The notes: a model not told the origin generated them from the letters alone. DNA of 64,000 nt from Anaeromicrobium sediminis (GCF_002270055.1 NZ_NIBG01000013.1:48018-112017), one strand, 5' to 3'. Positions 27,377 to 37,164 are shown, counted from the first letter of the stretch. Made by a program: numbers and translations.

Positions 27377-28549
27377 ATGAACTTATTTATTGTATCTGGT
27401 TTGGCAATTATTTTTGGAATTTTATTTGGTAAACTAATGAATAGGTTTAAAGTTCCCGCTGTAGCAGGCTATATTATTGCTGGACTTTTACTTGGTACTT
27501 CTGGTTTTAACATTGTAACCGCAGAAGTAATAGATAAATTATCTTTCATAAGTGATTTTGCTCTAGGAATTATAGCCTTCAACATAGGTAGTGAACTTAA
27601 CTTATCCGTAATAAAACAACTGGGAAAATCAATTTTTGTAATAGCATTTTGTGAAGCCTTTGGTGCATTCCTATTAGTAGGAAGTGTAACATACTTCATA
27701 ACAAAAGACATATCTGTAGCTTTAATTTTAGGAGCTGTTTCATCTGCTACAGCACCTGCTGCCACAGTAATGGTTCTTAAAGAATACAATGCCAAGGGTC
27801 CACTTACTAGTACCCTTTTAGGTGTGGTAGCCATTGATGATGCTATATGTCTTATGATCTACGCCATTGCATCATCTATAGCAAAGGTATTTATTAACCA
27901 CGAATCATTAACTCTATATAAAGTCTTAGTAAATCCACTAATGGAGATTTTCCTTTCCGTATTAGTTGGTGGAATTTTAGGAATAGTTTTAGCATTACTT
28001 ATTAAAATATCTAAAAGAAGTACAGAGTTATTACCATTCATTGTAGGCTCTCTTTTATTAATGGTTGGTATTGCAACTAAGTATCATTTATCACCATTAC
28101 TATCTTGTATGTCTTTAGGTATTATGCTAACTAATATTACTGCTAATAGTAGACGTGCTTTTGAGTCTATTGAAGACTTTGCCCCTCCAATAGTAGCAAT
28201 ATTCTTCACCCTTGCAGGTGCAAGACTCAATCTATCTTTAATACCTAGTATAGGATACTTAGGAGTAGCTTATTTAGTATTTAGAATGGTAGGTAAAATA
28301 GGCGGTGCTTGCCTTGGAGGTATATTATCTAACGCCTCTAATGTGGTAAAAAAATATATTGGCTATGGTTTATTATCACAAGTGGGAGTTGCGGTAGGAT
28401 TAGCAATAGTTGTTAGTAGGGAGTTTGATGGTTCTCCTTTGGGTTCTTTAGTAATAACTATTTTATTGGCTACCACAATAATTACAGAAATTATAGGACC
28501 ATTAGCCACAAAAAATGCTATAATTAAAGCTAAAGAAGCTAACATATGA
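27377..28549 (+). CDS. CPA2/Kef-type cation:proton antiporter
   Basis: A 390-residue membrane protein with about 12-13 hydrophobic segments covering its whole length and no TrkA-N or other cytoplasmic regulatory domain. The VVAIDDAICLMIYA segment contains the conserved Asp pair of the antiporter core, and GYIIAGLLLGTSGF is typical of the N-terminus. It probably exchanges Na+ or K+ for H+. The ATG follows GGGAGG. A PII-like gene follows after 16 bases in the same transcript and may act as its missing regulatory domain. Confidence 0.87.
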   Translation: MNLFIVSGLAIIFGILFGKLMNRFKVPAVAGYIIAGLLLGTSGFNIVTAEVIDKLSFISDFALGIIAFNIGSELNLSVIKQLGKSIFVIAFCEAFGAFLLVGSVTYFITKDISVALILGAVSSATAPAATVMVLKEYNAKGPLTSTLLGVVAIDDAICLMIYAIASSIAKVFINHESLTLYKVLVNPLMEIFLSVLVGGILGIVLALLIKISKRSTELLPFIVGSLLLMVGIATKYHLSPLLSCMSLGIMLTNITANSRRAFESIEDFAPPIVAIFFTLAGARLNLSLIPSIGYLGVAYLVFRMVGKIGGACLGGILSNASNVVKKYIGYGLLSQVGVAVGLAIVVSREFDGSPLGSLVITILLATTIITEIIGPLATKNAIIKAKEANI

Positions 28550-28565
28550 AAAAGGGGTGATCACC

Positions 28566-28925
28566 ATGTATGCACTTTTTTTAATCCTTAATGATGTAAG
28601 TAAGTTAGACAAGGTTCATAATATTTTTTATGACCTGGGAGTTGGTGCTACCACAATAGATAGTGTGGGCATGGGAAAGGTATTATTAGAACATCAAATC
28701 GATGTTCCCATCTTTTCTAGTATAAGAAAGTTAATCGATGGACACAAACCTTATAATAAAACTATAATTAGTGTTATTAAGGAAAAGGAGACTCTTGATA
28801 AGGCAGTTAAAGAAGTGGGTAATTTACTTGACCAAATACATCAACCTGGTGTTGGATTTATGTTTGTGGTTCCCGTTTTATATTGTCAAGGATCTAAGAC
28901 TACTCTCAAAGAGACAAATGAGTAA
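28566..28925 (+). CDS. PII-like signal-transduction protein paired with the antiporter
   Basis: A 119-residue soluble protein with the beta-alpha-beta, beta-alpha-beta pattern of PII-like proteins: strand YALFLILND, helix VSKLDKVHNIFYDLG, strand, a long loop at about 41-65 (T-loop position), strand KTIISVIKE, helix and strand FMFVVPVLYC. It lacks the uridylylation Tyr motif of GlnB. ATG at 28566 follows AAGGGGTGAT, nearly a perfect ribosome site; the upstream GTG at 28557 is part of that site. Its only operon partner is the CPA2 antiporter, so it probably senses a nucleotide and controls ion exchange. Confidence 0.75.
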   Translation: MYALFLILNDVSKLDKVHNIFYDLGVGATTIDSVGMGKVLLEHQIDVPIFSSIRKLIDGHKPYNKTIISVIKEKETLDKAVKEVGNLLDQIHQPGVGFMFVVPVLYCQGSKTTLKETNE

Positions 28926-28954
28926 AATTACAAGGAAAATTAATTTACATTGTT

Positions 28955-29000
28955 AAAACAATGGACTAGTGGTACACTATTACTGCTAGTCTATTGTTTT
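28955..29000 (+). terminator. terminator of the antiporter-PII operon
   Basis: A 15-bp stem (28955-28969 with 28986-29000, one G-U) ends in a T-run about 30 bases after the last stop codon. Confidence 0.8.
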
Positions 29001-29047
29001 GTATTTATATATACATAATATATTAATCTAGCGAAAGGAGATTTATC

Positions 29048-30175
29048 ATGAGAAGAATAATATTTTTATTAGTAGTTAGCATCATACTAATTAGTTGCAC
29101 TCCTAAAACTGAGAATAAAATCCCCTCACAGAATAAGCAAGAAGAAAAGGAATATATTGAAATAGACCCTAACTTGGAAATATTAAATAGTATGACTCTA
29201 GATGAAAAAATAGGTCAGTTGTTTATATTTGGATATGATGGTTTATCTCCTAGTGCTGAAATATTATCATTTATAGAAAATCATCATATAGGTGGTATTA
29301 TATTTTTTCAAAGAAATGTGGACAATACTACTCAATTGAAGGAAAGTATTAATATATTAAAGAAAGCTAATCCTAGTGCTCTCCCCCTCTTTTTCTCTAT
29401 AGATGAAGAAGGAGGATCCGTCGCTAGAATTCCTAATACTACTTTTAAATCCCATAGACAATTAGGGATTATGGACAACACAAATGAAACTCATAGGACT
29501 GGATCAGAAATAGGCTCTACCCTAAGAGAAGTGGGAATTAATATGGATTTTGCGCCAGTTTTAGATATGGTTAATACTAAAAAAAACACCTTATTATATA
29601 ATAGAACCTTTGGTAGCTCTGCTTCTACTGTTTCTAAGCATGGAGAAGCCTTTTATAGAGGGTTAAGGGATGAAGGTATAATTCCTGTAGGAAAGCACTT
29701 TCCAGGACACGGAAACACCATAGTAGATTCTCATAAAAATTTACCTTACATATATTATACGAAAGAGGAATTATTAGAAAAGGATATTCTTCCATTTACT
29801 AATCTAATATCTGAGGGATTAAATGTAATAATGGTTGGTCACATAAGTCTTCCTAAAATAGACCCTAGTAATTTGCCAGCTAGCCAGTCTAACATAATAG
29901 TTAATGACCTCCTAAGAAATGAGCTTAACTTTAATGGAATAGCCATAACAGATGATACGGAAATGAAAGGATATGCCTCTAATGATGAAGCCTATAAAAA
30001 GGCCATTGTAAGGTCCTTTAATGGTGGTATGGATATTTTCTTAGTATGCCATACCCTTAATAAACAAAATTTAGCTTTGAAATCCATAAAAGAAGCCATA
30101 GAAACGGGAATTATATCAGAAGAACGATTAAACCAATCTGTTTATAGGATTATAACAGAAAAAATTAGATTGTAA
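29048..30175 (+). CDS. nagZ: beta-N-acetylhexosaminidase, GH3 (NagZ-like) lipoprotein
   Basis: A 375-residue enzyme with a lipoprotein signal peptide (lipobox LISC, Cys17). The catalytic GH3 domain starts near residue 45 with MTLDEKIGQLFIFG and holds the NagZ signature KHFPGHGNTIVDSHKNLP, where the Asp-His pair acts as acid/base, and the nucleophile Asp in AITDDTEMKG. It would remove GlcNAc from peptidoglycan fragments outside the membrane, as in Gram-positive muropeptide recycling. The start follows AAAGGAG. It has its own terminator. Confidence 0.92.
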   Translation: MRRIIFLLVVSIILISCTPKTENKIPSQNKQEEKEYIEIDPNLEILNSMTLDEKIGQLFIFGYDGLSPSAEILSFIENHHIGGIIFFQRNVDNTTQLKESINILKKANPSALPLFFSIDEEGGSVARIPNTTFKSHRQLGIMDNTNETHRTGSEIGSTLREVGINMDFAPVLDMVNTKKNTLLYNRTFGSSASTVSKHGEAFYRGLRDEGIIPVGKHFPGHGNTIVDSHKNLPYIYYTKEELLEKDILPFTNLISEGLNVIMVGHISLPKIDPSNLPASQSNIIVNDLLRNELNFNGIAITDDTEMKGYASNDEAYKKAIVRSFNGGMDIFLVCHTLNKQNLALKSIKEAIETGIISEERLNQSVYRIITEKIRL

Positions 30176-30201
30176 GTAAAAATTTTTTCTTTGGAAACAA
30201 T

Positions 30202-30233
30202 AAGGAAGTAACTAAATATTTAGTTACTTCCTT
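30202..30233 (+). terminator. terminator between nagZ and the TM1266-family gene
   Basis: A perfect 16-bp palindrome (30202-30217 with 30218-30233) is followed by Ts on the plus strand and lies between convergent genes. Confidence 0.8.
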
Positions 30234-30240
30234 TTTCATG

Positions 30241-30483
30241 TTAAATGTTCATATGATTAGTTTTAATACCCTCTAAACCATTTAATTCATCCATCATGGT
30301 ATTTATTCTGTTCATATTTGCCCTCAGATTTAGGGTGATTAACCCGTGGTTTACCTCTTTAGGATCATGGATACCAAATCTCCCTACAATCATATCTCCA
30401 TTTTCAGTTAGAATTTCTTGTACCCTTGGTACTGAATCTGTGCGATGATCCACATGTATACTAAGCACACTTAAATTGTCCAT
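30241..30483 (-). CDS. TM1266-family small regulator (ACT/NikR-like fold), iron-only hydrogenase system
   Basis: An 80-residue protein with a ferredoxin-like beta-alpha-beta pattern. The VQEILTENGDMIVGRFGIHD segment is the family core (VNEIL...GDIIVGRMGI in TM1266). Members occur beside FeFe-hydrogenase maturation genes and are called putative regulators of that system; their biochemistry is not settled. ATG at 30483 follows AGGAGG by seven bases, which rejects a longer start at 30504. No hyd maturase gene is adjacent, although an FeFe-hydrogenase-like gene lies 25 kb away. Confidence 0.8.
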   Translation of the reverse strand: MDNLSVLSIHVDHRTDSVPRVQEILTENGDMIVGRFGIHDPKEVNHGLITLNLRANMNRINTMMDELNGLEGIKTNHMNI

Positions 30484-30561
30484 ATTTTTTCCTCCTATAT
30501 ACACTTTTTATGATATTATTAACATGAACAGGACATTTTTATACATAAAGAAGGTGACAAT

Positions 30562-31170
30562 ATGGATTTAAAACAAATAATTAATACAATTAAAAATAGA
30601 CCCTCTAAAATAGAGGGGATTCATAGGGAATTTGCTGTTTTAATCCCCCTTATTCAAGTGGATAATGAACTACATGTCCTCTTTGAAGTAAGGTCTAGCA
30701 ACTTAAAAGTACAGCCCAATGAAATATGTTTCCCTGGTGGTAAGGTTGAGAAAAACGAATCTTATAAGGAATGTGCTCTTCGTGAAACAATGGAAGAGTT
30801 AAACATCCCCATAGATTCTATGGATTTAATAGGAGAAGTAGATACATTAGTTCTTCCTTATAACTTAACTATTTATCCGTTTTTGGGTAAAATCAATAAG
30901 AATATAAAAGATATTTCTTATAGCAAAGATGAAGTATCTAATATATTCAGTGTTCCCCTGAAGTTTTTTTTAGATAATACGCCAGATACCTATAACACCC
31001 ATATAAAAGTTTATACGGACGAAAAATTCCCCCATGATCTAGTTCCTGGAGGAAAGGACTATAAGTGGAGAATGGGCACATATCCCGTTTACTTTTATAA
31101 GTATAAAGATCACATAATCTGGGGAATCACAGCTAAAATTATTAAGAATTTTGTAGATATAATTAAATAA
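30562..31170 (+). CDS. Nudix hydrolase, CoA pyrophosphatase-like
   Basis: A 202-residue cytoplasmic hydrolase. The Nudix box runs GGKVEKNESYKECALRETMEEL near residue 56 to 77 with the REXXEE metal-binding residues intact. Length and the preceding VLFEVRSSNLKVQPNEICFP region fit the NudL/YeaB CoA-pyrophosphatase group, which cleaves CoA into 4'-phosphopantetheine and 3',5'-ADP. ATG follows GAAGGTGA. It is divergent from the TM1266-family gene and ends at a bidirectional terminator. Confidence 0.88.
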   Translation: MDLKQIINTIKNRPSKIEGIHREFAVLIPLIQVDNELHVLFEVRSSNLKVQPNEICFPGGKVEKNESYKECALRETMEELNIPIDSMDLIGEVDTLVLPYNLTIYPFLGKINKNIKDISYSKDEVSNIFSVPLKFFLDNTPDTYNTHIKVYTDEKFPHDLVPGGKDYKWRMGTYPVYFYKYKDHIIWGITAKIIKNFVDIIK

Positions 31171-31200
31171 AAAAACGGTTACTTTAAGTAACCGTTTTTT
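31170..31200. terminator. bidirectional terminator, Nudix gene and histidine kinase gene
   Basis: A perfect inverted repeat with AACGGTTACTT arms is flanked by A-run and T-run on either side, between convergent genes. Confidence 0.85.
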
Positions 31201-31204
31201 TAGC

Positions 31205-33283
31205 TTATCTCTTATTATATGAATATATATCAGAAAACTCTATACTTAATTTGTCTATTTTATCATCTTTAATTATTATGTCCTTACCCTCAGAAGTTTC
31301 TTCAATTTGGTTAAATGGTAGTATTATGATGAATTTAGTTCCCCGTCCATATTCGCTTTCTACACCTATACTACCTTCATGTAATTCTACCAAAGATTTT
31401 ACTAAGGAAAGGCCAATTCCACTTCCCTCTGCGTTTCTATTTAAGGAAGTATCTGCCTTTGTAAATCTGTTAAATATTTTTTCTTTCTTACTCTTCTCAA
31501 TTCCTACTCCAGTATCTTTCACCGTAATCATTACTTGATCTTCCTCATCCTTAATATCTACGAATATATTATCTCCTTCGTTTGTAAATTTAATGGCATT
31601 AGATAATAGATTTAATATTATTCTTTCTATTTTATCTGAATCTACAGCCATTATTTTTTCTTCCACATTAGTATCAAATACTATGCTTTTATTTTTTTCT
31701 TCCGCATAGTTTGCTGTAGACAAGGTTATATTTTCTATGACTTCTACTAAATTTTCATTTCTTAAATTCAAATCCATAGCATTGGCTTCTAATATGCTTA
31801 TATCTATAATATTATTTATTATCTTTAAAAGCCTATAAGCATTTTGTCTAATATTCCTTAAGTGCTTTTTAGCAGAAGGCTTAATTATTCTCTCATCATA
31901 GCTATCTAATAATTGTATGGATGAAAATATTATGTTAAGTGGAGTTTTCAGCTCATGGGATAAGTTTGCAAAAAATTCATTTTTAGTTTTTTCACTCTCC
32001 ATCTTCTCTACTAAGGTATCCTTATTCCGTGCTTCATCCTTAGCACTTTTTATAATATCATCCAGAACATATGCTAACTCATTTCTATGTATTTCAACCT
32101 CAGCAGGTAAACTTCTAACATTTAATTGTTCTATTAGGTCTTTTATAATATTTTGCATGGAATTTACAGATCTTATGAAGGTACCTAAATCATCATTTCT
32201 CTCAATTAACTCTATCGGTATGGTTCTATCAAAATTTCCCGTTTCCATATGCTTTAATTCTTTAATAGCATTATCTATAGGGATAGTAACTTCTTTTGCT
32301 ATAGATTTACAAGATATAAACATAAATATACTACAAATTATTGCAAATATGAAAATAAGCTTATTTAAATCATTAACCGATTTTACTAAATCATATTTAT
32401 TTATTACGCATACAAGGTTCCATCCATTTTTAAGCTTAGAGTTAGTTACTTTAATATAATTATTTTTTATTTTATAATTAGATGGTATCCCATGTTCTTC
32501 ATGAACATATTCTAAATTTGATATGATCCACTCCTTTAATCTAGGTGTATCTACAGATACAACACTTTCATTACCCATTATTATTTTATTATTTTCATCT
32601 ATTATTAAAGCATATGTATTTTTAAAACACTCTCTACATTCAATGACTTGCTTCATTTGATCTAATTCAATGTCTACACCAGCTACTCCAATTAATAGGT
32701 TGTCCTTATACACTGCCCTTGTGTAAGAGATAGTTTCCTTCTTTGATGAATTACTTTTATAAAGATCTATCCACACTCCATCTTTAGATTTTAAGGCATC
32801 ATAATACCAGGCCATTTCTTTATTATCTTCTCTAAAACCCAATATATAATCACTAGATTCTTCTTGTTTTTTAAATATCCCATTAGAATTTTTATCCACA
32901 TACCATACTTCATATATGCGATTTTTCAATTTAGGATTTACAGTAAAATATACCCCTTTTGTCCTTAGATCATTTGTAATCATATTTTTTACATATTCAT
33001 CTAAAAACTTCGTATATCCATCTAAATAAGCTTCTTCCTTATTAAATTTTTCAACTTCAAACTCTGTTAAAGCCACGTTAGCCAAAGAATCTACTATTGT
33101 TTCATTTATGCTGAGTATATTATTAAATTCAGACTGGGTACCTGTTGTCAAATACTTTAGTTCTTTGTTTATTTGATAATCCATAGCCTTTGTACTTTTA
33201 ATTATTGTAACCAAAGAAAAAAAGAAAAGTAATATCATAGCAGGCACTATGGCTAGTACAATTTTAGAACTTAATTTTTTCAT
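31205..33283 (-). CDS. orphan sensor histidine kinase with extracellular Cache domain
   Basis: A 692-residue membrane kinase. Transmembrane helix 1 is at about 8-30, a double-Cache ligand domain fills about 35-300, helix 2 is near 305-325, then HAMP, the phospho-acceptor His in NLSHELKTPLN near residue 443, and the ATPase domain with N box (NLLSNAIKF), G1 (DTGVGI) and G2 (GSGIGLSLV). About 30 extra residues follow the ATPase domain. It would sense an outside small molecule. No response regulator gene is adjacent. ATG at 33283 follows AAGGACGTGA; TTG at 33286 is less likely. Confidence 0.9.
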   Translation of the reverse strand: MKKLSSKIVLAIVPAMILLFFFSLVTIIKSTKAMDYQINKELKYLTTGTQSEFNNILSINETIVDSLANVALTEFEVEKFNKEEAYLDGYTKFLDEYVKNMITNDLRTKGVYFTVNPKLKNRIYEVWYVDKNSNGIFKKQEESSDYILGFREDNKEMAWYYDALKSKDGVWIDLYKSNSSKKETISYTRAVYKDNLLIGVAGVDIELDQMKQVIECRECFKNTYALIIDENNKIIMGNESVVSVDTPRLKEWIISNLEYVHEEHGIPSNYKIKNNYIKVTNSKLKNGWNLVCVINKYDLVKSVNDLNKLIFIFAIICSIFMFISCKSIAKEVTIPIDNAIKELKHMETGNFDRTIPIELIERNDDLGTFIRSVNSMQNIIKDLIEQLNVRSLPAEVEIHRNELAYVLDDIIKSAKDEARNKDTLVEKMESEKTKNEFFANLSHELKTPLNIIFSSIQLLDSYDERIIKPSAKKHLRNIRQNAYRLLKIINNIIDISILEANAMDLNLRNENLVEVIENITLSTANYAEEKNKSIVFDTNVEEKIMAVDSDKIERIILNLLSNAIKFTNEGDNIFVDIKDEEDQVMITVKDTGVGIEKSKKEKIFNRFTKADTSLNRNAEGSGIGLSLVKSLVELHEGSIGVESEYGRGTKFIIILPFNQIEETSEGKDIIIKDDKIDKLSIEFSDIYSYNKR

Positions 33284-33633
33284 CAATTCACGTCCTTGCC
33301 ATTTATATCATCTTCCTTTATTTTATAATATTTTACATTTTTATTCAAATTTGTATTATTGTGTAAAATAATAGTGCAGGGTTGATTATTACAATTCCTA
33401 AGTTTTATAGTTATTTCTTATTGACTTATTTCAAACTTTCATTTATTATTGTAATAATTTTAATCTTATTTTTCGTTATATTTTTTTATAATTTAATTCC
33501 TAATATAGTTATTAAAAAATTGTGTTAAATTTAAGCCCTATAGCATATTATGAAATTATACTAAATAAGTTCTTATAGTTTTTAATATGATTTCACGCTT
33601 ATTAAAAGGTTAAAACAAAAAAGGAGGGATATT
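33284..33633. other. divergent intergenic region without visible gene
   Basis: About 350 very AT-rich bases separate the kinase gene from the HAD hydrolase gene. I see promoters' base composition but no clear hairpin, repeat or small ORF with a ribosome site. Confidence 0.5.
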
Positions 33634-34356
33634 ATGAATATTGGAGCTTTTTTAGATATAGATGGCACATTGTATAGAGATTCTTTAATGGTAGAACACT
33701 TTAAAAAACTGTTAAAATATGAAGTAATAGATGCTTCCCTATGGCACACTCATGCTAAGGAAACTTATTCTAACTGGGATAAGAGACAAGGAAATTATGA
33801 CGATTACCTACTAGAAATCGCCAATATATACTTAAATTCCATGAAAGGATTAAATCAAGAGCATATGGAGTTTATATCTAATCAGGTAATAAAATTAAAG
33901 GGAGATAGGGTATATAGATATACTAGGTCTCGTATTGATTGGCATAGGAAGCAAGGTCATAAAGTAATATTTATATCAGGAAGTCCTGAATATTTAGTTT
34001 CCAAAATGGCTCAAAAGTATTATGCCACAGATTATAGGGGCACAAACTATATAGTTGATGATAATGGTAATTTCACAGGTGAAATCAATCAAATGTGGGA
34101 TGCAGATAATAAAAAGAATGCAATTTTAGATTTCACTAAAAAATATGACATAGATTTATCTAGAAGTTATTCCTATGGAGATACTAATGGAGATTACTCT
34201 ATGTTTAAAATGGTTGGTAATCCCATAGCCATAAATCCAACAAAGGAATTATTGACAAAGATTAAGTCAGATAAGGACTTATGTGAGAAAATAAAATTAA
34301 TTGTAGAGAGAAAAGACGTTATATATGAAATCAATCCATCTATAACTACATTTTAA
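33634..34356 (+). CDS. HAD-IB family hydrolase (SerB-like phosphatase)
   Basis: A 240-residue cytoplasmic hydrolase. Motif I is FLDIDGTLY at the N-terminus (nucleophile Asp8), motif II is FISGSPEYL near residue 110, and motif IV is YGDTNGDYSMF near 188, the Asp pair that binds Mg2+. The arrangement fits the IB subfamily of phosphoserine phosphatase-like enzymes, which act on small phosphomonoesters; the substrate is unknown. ATG follows AGGAGGG. A 22-bp terminator follows. Confidence 0.87.
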   Translation: MNIGAFLDIDGTLYRDSLMVEHFKKLLKYEVIDASLWHTHAKETYSNWDKRQGNYDDYLLEIANIYLNSMKGLNQEHMEFISNQVIKLKGDRVYRYTRSRIDWHRKQGHKVIFISGSPEYLVSKMAQKYYATDYRGTNYIVDDNGNFTGEINQMWDADNKKNAILDFTKKYDIDLSRSYSYGDTNGDYSMFKMVGNPIAINPTKELLTKIKSDKDLCEKIKLIVERKDVIYEINPSITTF

Positions 34357-34397
34357 TAAAAGTGACGGCTATAAATTTATAGCCGTCACTTTTATTA
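34354..34397 (+). terminator. terminator of the HAD hydrolase gene
   Basis: A long stem of about 21 bp around GTGACGGCTATAAA and its inverse overlaps the stop codon. Confidence 0.8.
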
Positions 34398-34405
34398 AAC
34401 AAAAA

Positions 34406-34432
34406 AATTTGGGCCAATTTATGGCCCAATTT
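34406..34432. terminator. second hairpin between HAD gene and sigma-54 activator gene
   Basis: TTTGGGCCA and TGGCCCAATTT arms form a hairpin between two convergent genes. It may terminate the minus-strand gene, whose stop codon is about 90 bases away. Confidence 0.45.
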
Positions 34433-34522
34433 TGCAATTCGGACTTAAAAAGAGGAATTCTCTTCTTATGATAAAGAAATTCTACATTTAAAGTATAATT
34501 CCTTCTGTTATATATATTTTTG

Positions 34523-36595
34523 TTAATTTATTCCATATCTCCATAATTTTTCATAAAGGCTAGATCTACTTATATCCAGGATTTTAGCTGCTTTAGTCCT
34601 ATTTCCACCTACTTTTTTTAGACATTTTAGTATGGCTTCCTTCTCGGCTTCATCTAAAATCTTTCTAAGGGGTTTATCCTCTTTCATTGTACTTAAGCCC
34701 CTATCCATATTGGTAATATGCATTGGTAAATTTTCTATTTCAATCTTTTTACCATAATCAACTAGGTTTATTGCCCTTTCTAACACATTTTCTAATTCTC
34801 TCACATTTCCTGGCCAAGAATAAGTTTTTAACCATTTTATGGCTTCCTTAGAAATTCCAGACACATAGTTTCCTACCCTCTTTGATAATTTAAACAATAG
34901 ATATTCAACCAAATGATCTAAATCTTCAATTCTATCCCTTAAAGCAGGAACATTTATACTCATAACATTCAATCTATAATATAAATCTTCTCTAAATTGG
35001 TTATTTTTCACCATTTCTTCTAGATCCCTATTAGTTGCAGCTATAATTCTTACATCTAATTTAATACTCTTAGTGCCTCCCACTCTTTCTACTTCCTTTT
35101 CTTGAAGAACCCTAAGAAGTTTAGCTTGCATACTTTGTGGCATATCCCCTATTTCATCTAAAAATATACTTCCTCCATTGGCTAATTCAAATTTACCTAT
35201 TTTACCACCCTTTTTAGCTCCAGTAAATGCCCCTTCCTCATATCCAAATAACTCAGACTCTAAAAGTTCATCTGGTATGGCAGCACAATTTACTTTAATG
35301 AAAGGTCCCATGTTCCTCTTACTAGATCCATGGATGGCATGGGCAAATAATTCCTTCCCCGTACCACTTTCTCCCCTTATTAATACATTAGAGCTCGTAT
35401 GACAAGCCTTTTGAGCTAGATATTTAGTTTCTGTGAGCTTATTACTTTTACCTACAATATTATCAAAACTATATTTTGTCTCACTAACTTCCTTTAATGC
35501 ATTCTTATAATATTTCAATTCCTTTTCTATTTGACTAATCTTACTAGCCAATACATTTATCTCATTTAAATCTTTAAAGAGAATTTTCCCTATGGCTCCT
35601 ATTACCTTTGATTTTTTTAGTATGGGAGTTCTCATGACTACCACATTCTTATCTCTAATCTTTTGAATTTGGCCAAATTCCTCTTTACCCGTTTTTGCCA
35701 CTAAATGGACTCTAGTACCTTCTATTACCTCTGTAACATGTTTGCCTATTACCTTTTTTCTCTCCACTCCTAAGAATTGGGCATAGGGTTCATTCATCAT
35801 TGTAATATAACCATCTTTATTTACTACCACAATGCCATCATAGGCATTATTTATAATATTCCTAAGGACTTCTGTTGCATTCTTTTCTGCTTCTAAGGCC
35901 TTTTTGACCTTTCTTAAATTACTTATATCTTGGAAAATTGCAACAGCACCTACAATTTCACCGTCTTTAACAACAGGAGTAGTATTTATACTCAAATTCC
36001 TATTATTAAGAACCTTTTCCCTACCTAGTGCCCCTTTTCCACTTTCCAAAACCTTTACTAATCTGCACTCTTGTAGTACTTCTTGTATATTTCTTCCTAT
36101 ATTTTTTTGTCCCTCTAATCCTAATATATTTTCTGCCGAATCATTGCAAACTACAATTTCTTGATCTCTATTTATGGCCAATATACCATTATAGGTAGAA
36201 TCTATTATGGCATTAAACTCATTAGTTAAATATTGTTGAGTTCTTAGATAGTCTTCTGTAATCTTCTTTGTATTTATTTTCCCCTTATATTTTTTCTCCA
36301 TGTCTACCACTATTATGGGTTTTTTCAGATACTTTATTACTTTCTCTACTGGGTCATCTTCCTGAATAGTTTTAAAATCAGAAATTATACAATCTTCAAT
36401 TCTGCCAAATGAAAGTGTATTATCTGTTAACATATCATATATGGTATTTTTTAATATTACACCTAACACTTTCTTTTCTTTATCTGTTACTGTAATAAAT
36501 TCTTCTTCGCTTCCTTTAAAGATATTTATTACATTTTCATTTAGATTTTGTTCTCTTAAACAAATCCCTCTATCTATATAATCCTTTACTTTCAC
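34523..36595 (-). CDS. sigma-54-dependent activator with CBS and two PAS domains
   Basis: A 690-residue cytoplasmic transcription activator. In order it has an N-terminal CBS-like pair (about 1-115), PAS 1 (about 125-235), PAS 2 (about 240-345), a coiled linker, the AAA+ domain (about 375-610; Walker [11 protein letters not shown], sigma-54 contact loop GAFTGA, Walker [10 protein letters not shown]) and a Fis-type helix-turn-helix (about 645-690). The start is a GTG with GGGAGG seven bases upstream. It should activate a -24/-12 promoter in response to a small molecule or redox cue. No clear sigma-54 promoter or target operon is adjacent. Confidence 0.92.
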   Translation of the reverse strand: MKVKDYIDRGICLREQNLNENVINIFKGSEEEFITVTDKEKKVLGVILKNTIYDMLTDNTLSFGRIEDCIISDFKTIQEDDPVEKVIKYLKKPIIVVDMEKKYKGKINTKKITEDYLRTQQYLTNEFNAIIDSTYNGILAINRDQEIVVCNDSAENILGLEGQKNIGRNIQEVLQECRLVKVLESGKGALGREKVLNNRNLSINTTPVVKDGEIVGAVAIFQDISNLRKVKKALEAEKNATEVLRNIINNAYDGIVVVNKDGYITMMNEPYAQFLGVERKKVIGKHVTEVIEGTRVHLVAKTGKEEFGQIQKIRDKNVVVMRTPILKKSKVIGAIGKILFKDLNEINVLASKISQIEKELKYYKNALKEVSETKYSFDNIVGKSNKLTETKYLAQKACHTSSNVLIRGESGTGKELFAHAIHGSSKRNMGPFIKVNCAAIPDELLESELFGYEEGAFTGAKKGGKIGKFELANGGSIFLDEIGDMPQSMQAKLLRVLQEKEVERVGGTKSIKLDVRIIAATNRDLEEMVKNNQFREDLYYRLNVMSINVPALRDRIEDLDHLVEYLLFKLSKRVGNYVSGISKEAIKWLKTYSWPGNVRELENVLERAINLVDYGKKIEIENLPMHITNMDRGLSTMKEDKPLRKILDEAEKEAILKCLKKVGGNRTKAAKILDISRSSLYEKLWRYGIN

Positions 36596-36866
36596 TGGCT
36601 TGCCTCCCTAATTTCAAAAAACATTAAGATTATTTAATTATATCATAATCTATCTTTCTTTTGTTTTACGTTTATCTTTTCACAATTTTCAAGAATTTTA
36701 TAGTTGTTTTAAAAAAATTATTATATTATTCAGGAAATTTATAATTGTTTTCCTTAGGTTCTTTTAATTGTAAATACTTCTATATTTTAATTTAATATTT
36801 TTTTGTATATGGAAAAAAATAATATTAGAAATTTAATAAATATAATAATATAAGGAGGGTTTTGAA

Positions 36867-37013
36867 ATGCATAAGAAAATAATTCTCACTTTTCTGGTAT
36901 TCAATATGGTATTTTCCTTCATTTCCTTAGATAAAGCCTTTAAACAAAATTCTAATAGGGTCATAGTCTACAAACAAATAAATAGGAGCTTAAACTATTA
37001 TGTTCCTTATTAA
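36867..37013 (+). CDS. small membrane or secreted peptide, 48 aa
   Basis: A short ORF starting MHKKIILTFLVFNMVF and ending NYYVPY. The first 21 residues look like a signal peptide or single membrane helix; the remaining 27 are basic and polar with five Asn and four Tyr. AAGGAGGG lies at a good distance before the ATG, and a perfect 13-bp terminator hairpin follows 26 bases after the stop, so the whole unit has the signs of a real single-gene transcript. I know no homologue. It could be a peptide signal, a small membrane regulator or an Feo-linked peptide, since feoA starts 190 bases downstream. Confidence 0.6.
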   Translation: MHKKIILTFLVFNMVFSFISLDKAFKQNSNRVIVYKQINRSLNYYVPY

Positions 37014-37039
37014 ATTAAATATTGTACTTAATTTATAGG

Positions 37040-37082
37040 GCTAAAAATATCCGACAAAAACAGTAGGATATTTTTAGCTTTT
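37040..37082 (+). terminator. terminator of the 48-aa ORF
   Basis: Perfect 13-bp arms (37040-37052 and 37066-37078) built on GCTAAAAATATCC are followed by Ts. Confidence 0.8.
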
Positions 37083-37164
37083 ATGTTGACTTTCATTCTC
37101 ATTTTTTGCACTATTATAGAATATAGTTAAATATGGATTATTTTCACTTCTTCTACAAATATTA

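Noticed and set aside
31917..32459. 180-codon plus-strand frame over the histidine kinase
   Set aside because: The opposite strand carries unmistakable kinase motifs; the frame has no ribosome site.
34417..34436. TGGCCCAATTTTGCA, resembling a sigma-54 promoter near the sigma-54 activator
   Set aside because: The spacing is one base short (15 instead of 16), it forms one arm of a terminator hairpin, and no gene follows it in that direction.
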